NCBI RefSeq assembly: GCF_016234775.1
Contig: NZ_JACRAH010000001.1
Coordinates: 186,001-250,000 of the forward strand
DNA from: Aquabacterium sp.
Lineage (GTDB): Bacteria > Pseudomonadota > Gammaproteobacteria > Burkholderiales > Burkholderiaceae_C
Direction of reading: 5' to 3'
Length of the DNA: 64,000 nt
This document shows, piece by piece, positions 44,254-51,908 of the stretch (the stretch's first letter is position 1; each line of letters starts with the position of its first letter). The notes below the pieces were generated by a model. The model saw nothing but the letters and a program-made list of their open reading frames with translations. It did no database searches and had not been told where the DNA came from. The translations under genes and the position numbers were made by a program.

Positions 44254-45189
44254 TCAGAGGCTGCTGAGGAACTGTTGATATGCCTCCGCCGCTTTGGCTG
44301 GAGCTTCGACCATCGGCATGTGGCCAATGCCGTCCCAGACATGGACCTGTGCCTGTGGCAAGGCGGATTGCCAGACGGGGACGCTGGAGACGTCAATCAA
44401 GCGGTCTTCCTTGCCCCACATCAGCATGACCGGCAGCTTCACTTCGCGGATGCGCACGGGCAGATCGGTTTCCTTGTGGGATTCGGCAAAGATCTGCGTC
44501 AATTGATCCCGTCTGGCAATGTAGCGGTCGGCCACGGCGTCCAGCACATAGCCCGGCATGAAGGGCGGCGAGGCCATGGTCATCGGGTAGAAGCGATGGA
44601 AGCCTTCCCTGGTGTCGAACACAAAGGGGTTCTGGCCATTGCTCAGCATCACACGCATCTCGCTGGGATGAGGAGAGGGCAAACCTGCCGGATCAACCAA
44701 GCCTGCTGATAGCGTGCGTTGCGGGTAACTCACGGCGAATTGCGCGGTGATGAAGCCGCCCATCGAGTTGCCAATGATGTGCGCCTGCTTGATCTGCAAC
44801 TGGTCCATCAACGCGGCGATGCGGCGTGTCTGGGCCTCGATCGTGTAGCTCCATTCGGGCTTGAAGCCGGTTTCGCCATGGCCAGGCAGGTCGGGGATGA
44901 TGACCTGGTGGTGGCCGCTGAAGTGCCGTGCAAAGCGCGCCCACACATCCTTGTCGGCGCTGAAGCCGTGGATCATCACGACCGCAGGCCCCGAGCCAGA
45001 CGATCTGTACAGCGTGATGGGAATGCCCTCGACCGTGACCACCTCCTTGTGCAGGCCATACAGGCGCGACTCGATGGCTGCCGTCAGGTCATACGTCAGT
45101 TGACCGATCTTCGGGTAGCTTGTGTAGGACCAAACCAGGGCGAGTGCGCCCAATGCGGCGGCCGCAACCGCTGTCTTCTTGATTGCCAT
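44254..45189 (-). CDS. Membrane-anchored alpha/beta hydrolase (lipase/esterase)
   Basis: A 311-residue alpha/beta-fold hydrolase with an N-terminal signal anchor (about residues 5-24). The oxyanion segment is MIHGFSADKD (about 72-81), the nucleophile Ser is in GNSMGG (about 140-145), the acid in GKEDRLID and the His in GIGHMPM. A serine nucleophile means it is an esterase or lipase and not OleB, which uses Asp. It is the last gene of the BVMO-SDR-SDR-hydrolase group. Hydrolysing the ester or lactone made by the monooxygenase would be a sensible role (inference). Confidence 0.88.
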   Translation of the reverse strand: MAIKKTAVAAAALGALALVWSYTSYPKIGQLTYDLTAAIESRLYGLHKEVVTVEGIPITLYRSSGSGPAVVMIHGFSADKDVWARFARHFSGHHQVIIPDLPGHGETGFKPEWSYTIEAQTRRIAALMDQLQIKQAHIIGNSMGGFITAQFAVSYPQRTLSAGLVDPAGLPSPHPSEMRVMLSNGQNPFVFDTREGFHRFYPMTMASPPFMPGYVLDAVADRYIARRDQLTQIFAESHKETDLPVRIREVKLPVMLMWGKEDRLIDVSSVPVWQSALPQAQVHVWDGIGHMPMVEAPAKAAEAYQQFLSSL

Positions 45190-45213
45190 GATGTTGTTTG
45201 AGAGGAGGAAAGG

Positions 45214-46032
45214 TCAGCGCAGACCTTGATAGTGCGTCAGGTCGTGCGAGCGTTTGAGCTCGCGCCAGACGATGGCATTGAGCCAGCGTTGCGGCAGAAA
45301 GTTGGAGCCCAGCCAGGTGCGAAAGGCATCCCGGCCATAGACGATCTTCACGCGGCCTTTGCGGATGCCTTGGATCACGTGTTCGACGATGTCTTCGGGT
45401 GGTGTGGTCAGATAGTGTTTTGCAAAGGCTTGTGCGGCCGGCTTGCGGGCGATATTGGTCGCGATGCCGCCCGGGTGCACGAGGTGCACGCTGATCGGGC
45501 TTTCATGCAGTTCCACCATCAGGGCTTCCGTGAAACCTCGCACGGCGAATTTGCTCGCGCAATAGTCGGACGACGACGGCGAGCCGATCAGGCCAAAGAT
45601 GCTGGAAACATTGACGATGGCGCCTTCCTTGCGTGCCATCAACTGCGGCAGAAACGCCTTGGTGCCATTGAGCACGCCAAAGAAGTTGATGCGCATGATG
45701 CGCTCGTACTCATCTTCCGTGGTCTGCCATGTGGGCAAGGAAGATCCTTCGATGCCAGCATTGTTGATGACCACGTGGGCGCCACCCAGCTTGCGTTGAA
45801 CGTCATCAGCGAAGGCGTACATGGCCGCCCGGTCTGACACGTCAAAGGCGTTCGACAAGACCGATTGTTTCGTGCCGGGTGGCAACAGGGTGACGGTGTC
45901 GGCCAATGCCTTTTTATCGTAATCATTGAGAGCCAGTCTGGCACCTAGGCGCGCAAAGGCCATGGCATAGGCGCGCCCCATGCCGGATCCCGCTCCTGTG
46001 ACCACCACGACTTTGTCTTTGAAGTCTTTCAT
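45214..46032 (-). CDS. SDR family oxidoreductase
   Basis: A 272-residue short-chain dehydrogenase. Cofactor loop TGAGSGMG (about 12-19), NNAG (about 91-94), catalytic Ser in NVSSIFG and YCASK (about 160-164). The ATG at 46032 begins MKDFKDKVVVVTG, nearly the same as the neighbouring SDR (MKDFKNKVAAITG), so the two are probably an old tandem duplication. It lies 7 bases after that gene and 24 bases before the hydrolase. Likely it interconverts an alcohol and a ketone in the same pathway as the monooxygenase. Confidence 0.9.
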   Translation of the reverse strand: MKDFKDKVVVVTGAGSGMGRAYAMAFARLGARLALNDYDKKALADTVTLLPPGTKQSVLSNAFDVSDRAAMYAFADDVQRKLGGAHVVINNAGIEGSSLPTWQTTEDEYERIMRINFFGVLNGTKAFLPQLMARKEGAIVNVSSIFGLIGSPSSSDYCASKFAVRGFTEALMVELHESPISVHLVHPGGIATNIARKPAAQAFAKHYLTTPPEDIVEHVIQGIRKGRVKIVYGRDAFRTWLGSNFLPQRWLNAIVWRELKRSHDLTHYQGLR

Positions 46033-46039
46033 GGTGGTC

Positions 46040-46882
46040 TCAACCTGCGAGCATCTTGCGCGCCACAAAGGCCGATATCGGCTGGTACCAGGAGCCCACC
46101 AGCCGCACCATGAAATCCATGATCTTGGCGTCCGGGCCCACGAGCACGCGACGATGGTTGCGCTCCACTGCACGCAGGATCTGCAAAGCGGCGCCTTCTG
46201 CCGTGGTCACATTCAACATCTTGTCGAACCGTGAGCGTGCGGCTTCCGCGTCGCCGCCAGTTTTGGCACTCATGCTGTGGTCCATCTTGGCTGCGCGCGC
46301 AATGTTGGTACGGATGCCGCCCGGGTGCACGCAGGTGGCGCTCACGCCGCAGTTCTCGATATCCAGCTCCTGGCGCAAGGCTTCGGTGAAGCCACGCACG
46401 GCGAACTTGGATGAGTTGTACGTGCCTTGTGTGGGCGAGGCCAGCAAGCCGAACAGGCTCGACGTGTTGACCACGTGGCCGTCTCCCGACTTCTTGAGGT
46501 GCGGCAGGAAGGCCTGCGTGCCCCAGACTACGCCCCAGAAGTTGATGCCCATGATCCACTGGAAGTCTTCGGGCTTGACCGTCTCGATGAAGGCACCCAA
46601 GGCCACGCCAGCGTTGTTGAAGATCAGGTTGACCTTGCCATGGTCACGCACGACCTGATCGGCCCAGGCATTCATGGCTTCGCGATCTGCCACGTTCAAC
46701 TTCGCCGTGGTGACCTTGACGCCCAGCTTGCCGGCCATTTGAGCGGTCTCGGCCAGGCCGGCTTCATTCACATCGCTCAAGGCCAGGTGGCAGCCGCGGC
46801 GCGCCAGTTCCAGCGCCAGCGTGCGGCCCATGCCTGATGCAGCGCCGGTGATCGCTGCCACCTTGTTCTTGAAGTCCTTCAT
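46040..46882 (-). CDS. SDR family oxidoreductase
   Basis: A 280-residue short-chain dehydrogenase with TGAASGMG (about 12-19), NNAGVALG (about 90-97), Ser in NTSSLFG and YNSSK (about 155-159). It is related to the following SDR (shared start MKDF-KV and SKFAVRGFTEAL). It lies 24 bases after the monooxygenase gene, in one operon. The substrate is unknown. Confidence 0.9.
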   Translation of the reverse strand: MKDFKNKVAAITGAASGMGRTLALELARRGCHLALSDVNEAGLAETAQMAGKLGVKVTTAKLNVADREAMNAWADQVVRDHGKVNLIFNNAGVALGAFIETVKPEDFQWIMGINFWGVVWGTQAFLPHLKKSGDGHVVNTSSLFGLLASPTQGTYNSSKFAVRGFTEALRQELDIENCGVSATCVHPGGIRTNIARAAKMDHSMSAKTGGDAEAARSRFDKMLNVTTAEGAALQILRAVERNHRRVLVGPDAKIMDFMVRLVGSWYQPISAFVARKMLAG

Positions 46883-46906
46883 GGATCTTGTCTCCTCGTG
46901 ATCGGG

Positions 46907-48364
46907 TCAGGTGAACAGGTGGTGTGCCGGCTTGAAGGCCTGGCACATGCGACGGAAGGTGAAGCTGAAGCCGGGGAACATGGCGATCACGTGGCCGCTT
47001 TTGCTCTGGTACCAGCTGTGGCAGCCGCCTGATTGCCACACGGTCTGCTTCATCTCGCGGTGGATCATGGTGGTGTAGTCGTTCTCGGCCTCGGCCTTCA
47101 CTTCGATGGACTTGGCCTTGCGAGCCTGCACCGACTTGATGGCACGCATGATGTATTCCATCTGCGCCTCGATCACGAAGATGGCCGATGTGTGGCCGAT
47201 GCCGGTGTTCGGGCCTGTGACCACGAACAGATTGGGGAAGCCGGGCAGGGTGGTGCCCAGGTAAGCGCGTGGGAATTCCTTCCACACATCACCCACCGAC
47301 TTGCCGCCCTTGCCGATCACGGGGTAGGAGATCACGCCGTCGGTGGCGTCATAGCCGGTGGAGTAGATGATCAGATCCAGGTCAACCTGCTTGCCTTGCG
47401 TGGTCACGATGCCGCGCTCGTTGATTTCGGCGATGCCGTCGTCCTTGGTGTGCAACGTCACATTGGGGCGCGCCAGGGCAGGGTAGAGCGTGCTCGACAG
47501 GATGATGCGCTTGCAGCCGATGGTGTAGTCGGGCGTGACAGCGGCCTGCAGCTTGGGATCCTTCAACTGGCGCTTGATGTTCTTGAGTGCGGCCTTCTGG
47601 GCCACCACATTGAGCATGGTCTTGGAGTACTTGAAGCCGATCACGCGGCTTTCCAGTGACCAGTAGATGATGGTGCGCAGTGCCTTGTAGATCAGCTTGG
47701 ATCCCAGCAGCGAGCGTTCGAAATCCGAGAACACGCGGTCAGGGCGGGGCAGCACCCAGTGCGGCGTGCGCTGGAACACATCCAGATGGCCCACATCGGG
47801 CGCGATGGCCGGGATCACCTGCGCGGCCGAGGCCCCGCTGCCGATGATGGCCACGCGCTTGCCCTTGTAGTTGTAGTCGTGATCCCACGAGTTGGTGTGG
47901 AAGCTGTGCCCCTTGAACGTGTCTCGGCCCTTGAAGTTGGGGATCACGGGCGTGCTCAGCGGCCCCGAAGCGTTGATCAGGAACTTGGCCTGGAAGGTGC
48001 CGGCGCCATCGGTGTGGATCTGCCAGACCTGCTGAGCCTCATCCCACTGCACCTTGTTCACATTGGCATTGAGACGCACCTTCTCTTCCAGCTTGTGCTT
48101 GGCGATCACGTGCTTGGTGTACTCCACCAGTTCGTGCTGCTCGGCAAACATCTGCGACCATTTGTAGGGCTCGAACGAGAGCGAATAGAGAGGTGATTGC
48201 ACGTCCACCGCGGCGCCGGGGTAGCTGTTCTGGCTCCAGGTGCCGCCGATCCAGGCACGGCGCTCCAGCATCAGGAAATCGTTGATGCCATTGTTCTTGA
48301 GGTTGATGGCCGCAGCCTGGCCGCCAAAGCCACTGCCGATGATGATTGCGGTGTAGGTCTGCAT
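46907..48364 (-). CDS. Flavin-dependent Baeyer-Villiger-type monooxygenase
   Basis: A 485-residue FAD/NADPH monooxygenase. The FAD-binding loop is IIIGSGFGG (residues 7-15) and the NADPH loop IIGSGASA (173-180). Between them F150-K-G-HSF-H156-TNS-W160-D161 matches the Baeyer-Villiger fingerprint FxGxxxHxxxW(P/D) exactly. Such enzymes insert oxygen next to a ketone, giving an ester or lactone. It is first in an operon with two SDRs and a lipase and is divergent from a TetR-family gene. The mycobacterial mymA operon has a similar gene mix. Confidence 0.9.
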   Translation of the reverse strand: MQTYTAIIIGSGFGGQAAAINLKNNGINDFLMLERRAWIGGTWSQNSYPGAAVDVQSPLYSLSFEPYKWSQMFAEQHELVEYTKHVIAKHKLEEKVRLNANVNKVQWDEAQQVWQIHTDGAGTFQAKFLINASGPLSTPVIPNFKGRDTFKGHSFHTNSWDHDYNYKGKRVAIIGSGASAAQVIPAIAPDVGHLDVFQRTPHWVLPRPDRVFSDFERSLLGSKLIYKALRTIIYWSLESRVIGFKYSKTMLNVVAQKAALKNIKRQLKDPKLQAAVTPDYTIGCKRIILSSTLYPALARPNVTLHTKDDGIAEINERGIVTTQGKQVDLDLIIYSTGYDATDGVISYPVIGKGGKSVGDVWKEFPRAYLGTTLPGFPNLFVVTGPNTGIGHTSAIFVIEAQMEYIMRAIKSVQARKAKSIEVKAEAENDYTTMIHREMKQTVWQSGGCHSWYQSKSGHVIAMFPGFSFTFRRMCQAFKPAHHLFT

Positions 48365-48391
48365 GATTCTGCGGAGTGTGTGGGATTTGGT

Positions 48392-48440
48392 AAGTGAAGT
48401 TGCTTGTCGTCAGTTTACAAGTGAAGTCGATTGTCGTCAA
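48392..48440. promoter_or_regulatory. Tandem direct repeats between BVMO and tetR
   Basis: Two 22-base copies that differ at three positions start at 48392 and 48419 (AAGTGAAGT-NNN-TTGTCGTCA), 27 bases apart, filling most of the 84-base divergent gap. An inverted copy of TTGTCGTCA lies at 48469-48477 inside the start of the tetR gene. They are likely binding sites for the TetR-family protein controlling both directions. Confidence 0.65.
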
Positions 48441-48448
48441 ATACGGGT

Positions 48449-49114
48449 ATGACGAAATCCGTGACGAGTGACGACAAAAAGGGCCGCATTTATGGGGGGG
48501 AGAACCTGGAAGAGCGCCGCACGCGCCGCCGCCAGCAGTTCCTCGATGCCGGCCTGCAGGTTTTTGGCACCCTGGGCTACCGGGCGGCCACGGTGCGCAT
48601 CCTTTGCAAGCAGGCTGAGTTGACGGATCGCTACTTCTACGAATCCTTCGACACCACGGAAGACCTGCTGATGGGTGTTTATCGGCAGCAGTGCGAGGCC
48701 CTGGAGCAGTGCGTGGTCATGGCGCTGGCCACGGCCGGTGGATCGAGCGATTTCATGACCGCCATCGAGGCGGGCCTGGATGCCGTGTTCACCCACGTTT
48801 CGGATCCACGTGTGGCGCGCGTCATCTGGATTGAGGTCATGGGCGTGAGCCCCCGGGTCGACAAGATGTACAACGACACCATGGACGGGTTCGGCAACCT
48901 GGTGATGAGCGTGGCCCGTCAGCGCTTTGAGGATCTGGGCACGCAGGATCAGGACGAGATCCGCATGGTGGGCCTGGCGCTGGCAGGCGCCGTGAGCCAG
49001 TGCGTGCTGCACTGGTTGCTGGGTGGCTATCGTGAAAGCAAGGCCACCATGGTGTCGGCCACCTCGCGGGTGTTTCGGGGCCTGATGAGCACCTTGCCAG
49101 CAAAGAGCGGCTGA
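48449..49114 (+). CDS. TetR family transcriptional regulator
   Basis: A 221-residue TetR-family repressor. The DNA-binding domain covers about residues 20-70 (RRQQFLDAGLQVFGTLGYRAATVRILCKQAELTDRYFYESF region), followed by a helical ligand-binding domain. It is transcribed away from the monooxygenase operon and probably represses it, with release by a lipid or ketone ligand (inference). The ATG at 48449 is used; a TTG at 48431 would place the start within the direct repeats. Confidence 0.9.
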   Translation: MTKSVTSDDKKGRIYGGENLEERRTRRRQQFLDAGLQVFGTLGYRAATVRILCKQAELTDRYFYESFDTTEDLLMGVYRQQCEALEQCVVMALATAGGSSDFMTAIEAGLDAVFTHVSDPRVARVIWIEVMGVSPRVDKMYNDTMDGFGNLVMSVARQRFEDLGTQDQDEIRMVGLALAGAVSQCVLHWLLGGYRESKATMVSATSRVFRGLMSTLPAKSG

Positions 49115-49141
49115 GTTGGTGTGCTCGTAGGCTGGAAAAGA

Positions 49142-49169
49142 AAAAGCCCCAGCATCTGCTGAGGCTTTT
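49142..49169 (-). terminator. Terminator downstream of the tRNA-Asn genes (bidirectional)
   Basis: Stem AAAAGCC/GGCTTTT (49142-49148 with 49163-49169) continues as CAGCA/TGCTG around a TC loop, with one unpaired base on each side. On the minus strand it is followed by CTTTTT-type Ts, ending the tRNA transcript. On the plus strand it lies 28 bases after the tetR stop, with a weaker T run. Confidence 0.75.
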
Positions 49170-49175
49170 GATATC

Positions 49176-49251
49176 TGGCTCCCCGACCTGGGCTCGAACC
49201 AGGGACCTACGGATTAACAGTCCGGCGCTCTACCAACTGAGCTATCGGGGA
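49176..49251 (-). tRNA. tRNA-Asn (GTT), copy 2
   Basis: A 76-base gene on the minus strand, from TCCCCGA at 49251 to encoded CCA at 49176. The cloverleaf is complete: acceptor TCCCCGA/TCGGGGA, D arm GCTC-AGTTGGTA-GAGC, anticodon arm CCGGA-CTGTTAA-TCCGT with anticodon GTT, T arm CCTGG-TTCGAGC-CCAGG, discriminator G. It is identical to the copy at 49305-49380. Confidence 0.97.
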
Positions 49252-49269
49252 ACAAATCTGCTTGCGCGG

Positions 49270-49292
49270 CCTTGTGCATGGTGTACACAAGG
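49270..49292. other. Hairpin between the tRNA-Asn copies
   Basis: CCTTGTG-N9-CACAAGG, a perfect 7-bp inverted repeat in the 53-base spacer between the two tRNA genes. It may help separate the two tRNAs during processing. There is no T run, so it is not a terminator. Confidence 0.45.
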
Positions 49293-49304
49293 CGGTGTTA
49301 ATTT

Positions 49305-49380
49305 TGGCTCCCCGACCTGGGCTCGAACCAGGGACCTACGGATTAACAGTCCGGCGCTCTACCAACTGAGCTATCGGGGA
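49305..49380 (-). tRNA. tRNA-Asn (GTT), copy 1
   Basis: A 76-base minus-strand gene with encoded CCA, identical in sequence to the copy at 49176-49251 and 53 bases upstream of it in the direction of transcription. The anticodon GTT reads AAC and AAU. The pair is probably one dicistronic transcript ending at 49142. Confidence 0.97.
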
Positions 49381-49503
49381 AAAGTTGCTGCCCATACTTG
49401 CGTCGTGGGCATCAGCTGAGAACGCGACTATAGCATGGTTTTGCAAGCTGACCGGCTGCGTTGTGTGTTTTCGTCAGTCGGCCAGGGTGTGCAATTGGGC
49501 GCC

Positions 49504-51696
49504 TCAGAAGTCGATTTGCGCCGAAGCGGTGACGGTGCGGCTTGGCATCGGGAACAGGTAGATCGCGCCAAATGGGTTGGGCGATTCGCGCCAGGCGCGG
49601 GTGTCAAACAGGTTGGTGACACCCAGGCGCCAGGTGATGGTCTGGCTCGTCAGGGCTTGCGTGGCGCGCAAACCAAGGTCCACGCGCGTCCACGCTGGCA
49701 GCCGGATTGAGTTTTCCGGATCCACCCATCGGTGTCCTTCGTGGACCACGTCGAGCTGCAGCGTCAGGGGCAGACGCGTTGCCCAGGCATAGGCGCCTGA
49801 AAGCTTGATCGTGTGCGCCGGGACGTTGACCGGGCTCTTGTTGTTGATGAAGTCCTGGGCACTGCCATGGCGTTTGGCGTCCAGCACCATGCCACTGCCC
49901 GCAAGGCTCCACGCGCCCATGCGGCCCTGCCAGTAGCCTTCTAAGCCCTGATGCGTCGACAGGCCATCAGGCATGTAGGTAAGGTTGATGTAGTCCGCTT
50001 CAGGCCGCTTGATGTGGAACCAGTTCAGGCCCCATTGTTGGGTGGACTTGTCCAGGGTGTATTGGCCCTTGATCCCCAGCTCCCACTGGCGGCTCTTCAT
50101 CGTGGGCAGGATGGCGCCTGGGTTGTTGTAGCCCATGCCGTAGGGAGCGGCTTTCAGTTCGATGCCTTCCCCCCAGCTGGCGTAGGCGCGTGTTTGTGGC
50201 GCGAAGGTGTAGGCCAGTGCTGCCCAAGGGGTGGCCAGGGATCGGTCATCTGAAGCAGGTGATTCCGAGCCGCCAGTGGGGCTGCTTTCGCGATGCAGTT
50301 GGGTGTACCTCACACCTATCCAGGCCTGTGTCTCACGATTGAAGGTCAGCGCATCTTGCAGGCGCCATTCGGTGCTTTGCTCGCGGCGGTTGGAGACCTG
50401 GAAGCCAGGCGCAGGTGCCGGGCTGACAGGCGCGTAGGGGTCAGACAGATTGCTGGTTTCTGGCACCTTGTTGTAGGCCTGCGTGGACAAGCCCGATCGG
50501 AACAAGGAGCGCAATACGCCAATGGTCATGTCGTGTTGGATGCCGCCGGTTTGCACGCTGCCTTGCACCTCGGCCAGCACGGACCTTGTCAGGCGCAGTT
50601 CATTGTCGGATCGGAAGTCGTAGAGGTCGAAATTGCCGTTGGCACAGTAGACCGCCAGGTCCTTGGGGCCATGGAAACAGGTGTAGCCGTCGCCGCTGAG
50701 CGGGAAGGCCGCACGGTCGTCGGACTTCAGTCGCTGCTCTCCCACGGTGACTAAGCTTTTCCAGCCTTGCCCCAGATCGCTGCGCAGCCGAATGGTGCCT
50801 GTATCGCCTTGCATCTGAACAGGCAGTGTCCAAGGCTGATTGTTGAGGTTGATGCTTGGGTCGATGTCATGTGCCGATGGCAGTTGATCTCCCAACAGGC
50901 TGAAGCCAGGCACGCTGGGTTGGCTCATGTAGCTGTGTTCGAATTCTGCTTCCAGCGTGTGACTGCTTGTCAACTTGTGATCCACAGCGAACGCAAACAA
51001 CTGCCGATGCCCACGCGTGTTGTCCACGTGCGTGGCCAGGCGCTCTGCCGCCGCATTCACGCGCACGCCCCATTCGGCACGCTCGCCAAAGCGGTCGCCC
51101 AGGTCCACGCTGGTCAACAGATCACCCGCATCCGTCAGGGCCACGTTGGCCGTGCGAACGCGTCGATCAGGCCGCTTGACCACCAGATTGACCAGGCCAC
51201 CTGGCGCGCTCACGCCCGCCTGCATGCCACTGGTGCCTTTGAGCAACTCGACGCTGGCCTTGTTGTCCATGGGCAGCCGGGTTTCGGCATTGATGGGCAA
51301 GCCTTCGCGACGGTAGTTGTAGGCGTTGTCCAGCGTGAAGCCGCGGATGGTGAGGTAGTCCCAATAGCCGATGGTGTTGTACGAGTCGGTGGTGCTGGCG
51401 TCCAGCTTGGTGAGGTCGGCCAGGCGTGTAGCCTGCGCATCCTTCAAGGTGTCCTCGCTGAAGCTTTGTGCCTGCACGGGCTGTTGCCACGCAGGGCCAT
51501 CGCCCAGGCCGGGGATGCTGGCGCGCGCCTGGCGTTTGGCAGGTGCTGTGACGTTGACCGAGGGCAAGGCGCGCTCGTCATCGCTGCTTTGGGCTTGTGC
51601 CGCATCTTGTGCGAGCAGAACCAGCACGGCCAAGGCCAGCGGCGACAGCTTGTTGAGCACCTTCGTGGCGCAGGTAAAGGAATCTTGACGGTGCAT
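49504..51696 (-). CDS. TonB-dependent outer-membrane receptor under TPP riboswitch control
   Basis: A 730-residue TonB-dependent receptor. A signal peptide (cleaved near AQAQ, about 36) is followed by a TonB box (LPSVNVTA, about 44-51), a plug domain (YLTIRGFTLDNAYNYRREGLP region to about 190) and a 22-strand barrel ending in an aromatic residue (SAQIDF). By sequence it looks like the siderophore-receptor group. Its leader carries a TPP riboswitch, so the cargo is more probably thiamine or a pyrimidine/thiazole precursor. The ATG at 51696 follows GGAG; an in-frame ATG at 51783 lacks a ribosome binding site and spoils the signal peptide. Confidence 0.88.
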   Translation of the reverse strand: MHRQDSFTCATKVLNKLSPLALAVLVLLAQDAAQAQSSDDERALPSVNVTAPAKRQARASIPGLGDGPAWQQPVQAQSFSEDTLKDAQATRLADLTKLDASTTDSYNTIGYWDYLTIRGFTLDNAYNYRREGLPINAETRLPMDNKASVELLKGTSGMQAGVSAPGGLVNLVVKRPDRRVRTANVALTDAGDLLTSVDLGDRFGERAEWGVRVNAAAERLATHVDNTRGHRQLFAFAVDHKLTSSHTLEAEFEHSYMSQPSVPGFSLLGDQLPSAHDIDPSINLNNQPWTLPVQMQGDTGTIRLRSDLGQGWKSLVTVGEQRLKSDDRAAFPLSGDGYTCFHGPKDLAVYCANGNFDLYDFRSDNELRLTRSVLAEVQGSVQTGGIQHDMTIGVLRSLFRSGLSTQAYNKVPETSNLSDPYAPVSPAPAPGFQVSNRREQSTEWRLQDALTFNRETQAWIGVRYTQLHRESSPTGGSESPASDDRSLATPWAALAYTFAPQTRAYASWGEGIELKAAPYGMGYNNPGAILPTMKSRQWELGIKGQYTLDKSTQQWGLNWFHIKRPEADYINLTYMPDGLSTHQGLEGYWQGRMGAWSLAGSGMVLDAKRHGSAQDFINNKSPVNVPAHTIKLSGAYAWATRLPLTLQLDVVHEGHRWVDPENSIRLPAWTRVDLGLRATQALTSQTITWRLGVTNLFDTRAWRESPNPFGAIYLFPMPSRTVTASAQIDF

Positions 51697-51802
51697 TTCG
51701 AACAACTCCAGCACGATGACAACGGGCAAGGCACGTTCGGGCGGGAGGCTGCTGGCAGCGCGGGCGGGGCTCATGGCGGGCATGAGTGCAGTGCGTGATG
51801 CA

Positions 51803-51899
51803 GACGCTTTCCTACGCGAGCACGACCTCGGTCAGGTTCAAAGGGACTCTCTCAGCGCAGCAAGCTCGTTGGTAACGAACCGCCCGCACCCCTAGCGAT
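51803..51899 (-). promoter_or_regulatory. TPP riboswitch (THI element)
   Basis: Read on the minus strand, the conserved THI-box blocks occur in order: AGGGGTGC (51894-51887), GCTGAGAG (51857-51850), CCCTTTTGAACCTGA (51846-51832), then CGTAGGAA near 51815-51808, closed by CGCT/AGCG at the ends. This is the thiamine pyrophosphate aptamer. It precedes the TonB-dependent receptor by about 105 bases and should switch it off when thiamine is plentiful. A small stem CTCATG-N5-CATGAG (51786-51770) lies between aptamer and gene; the switching mechanism is not evident. Confidence 0.92.
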
Positions 51900-51908
51900 G
51901 GTGGGATT

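Noticed and set aside
44254..45189. Assignment of the alpha/beta hydrolase as OleB
   Set aside because: The nucleophile elbow is GNSMGG with Ser, while OleB belongs to the haloalkane dehalogenase-like group with an Asp nucleophile. The protein also has a membrane anchor.
49504..51696. Calling the TonB-dependent protein a siderophore receptor
   Set aside because: The domain resemblance exists, but the TPP riboswitch and absence of siderophore or iron genes make a thiamine-related cargo more likely.
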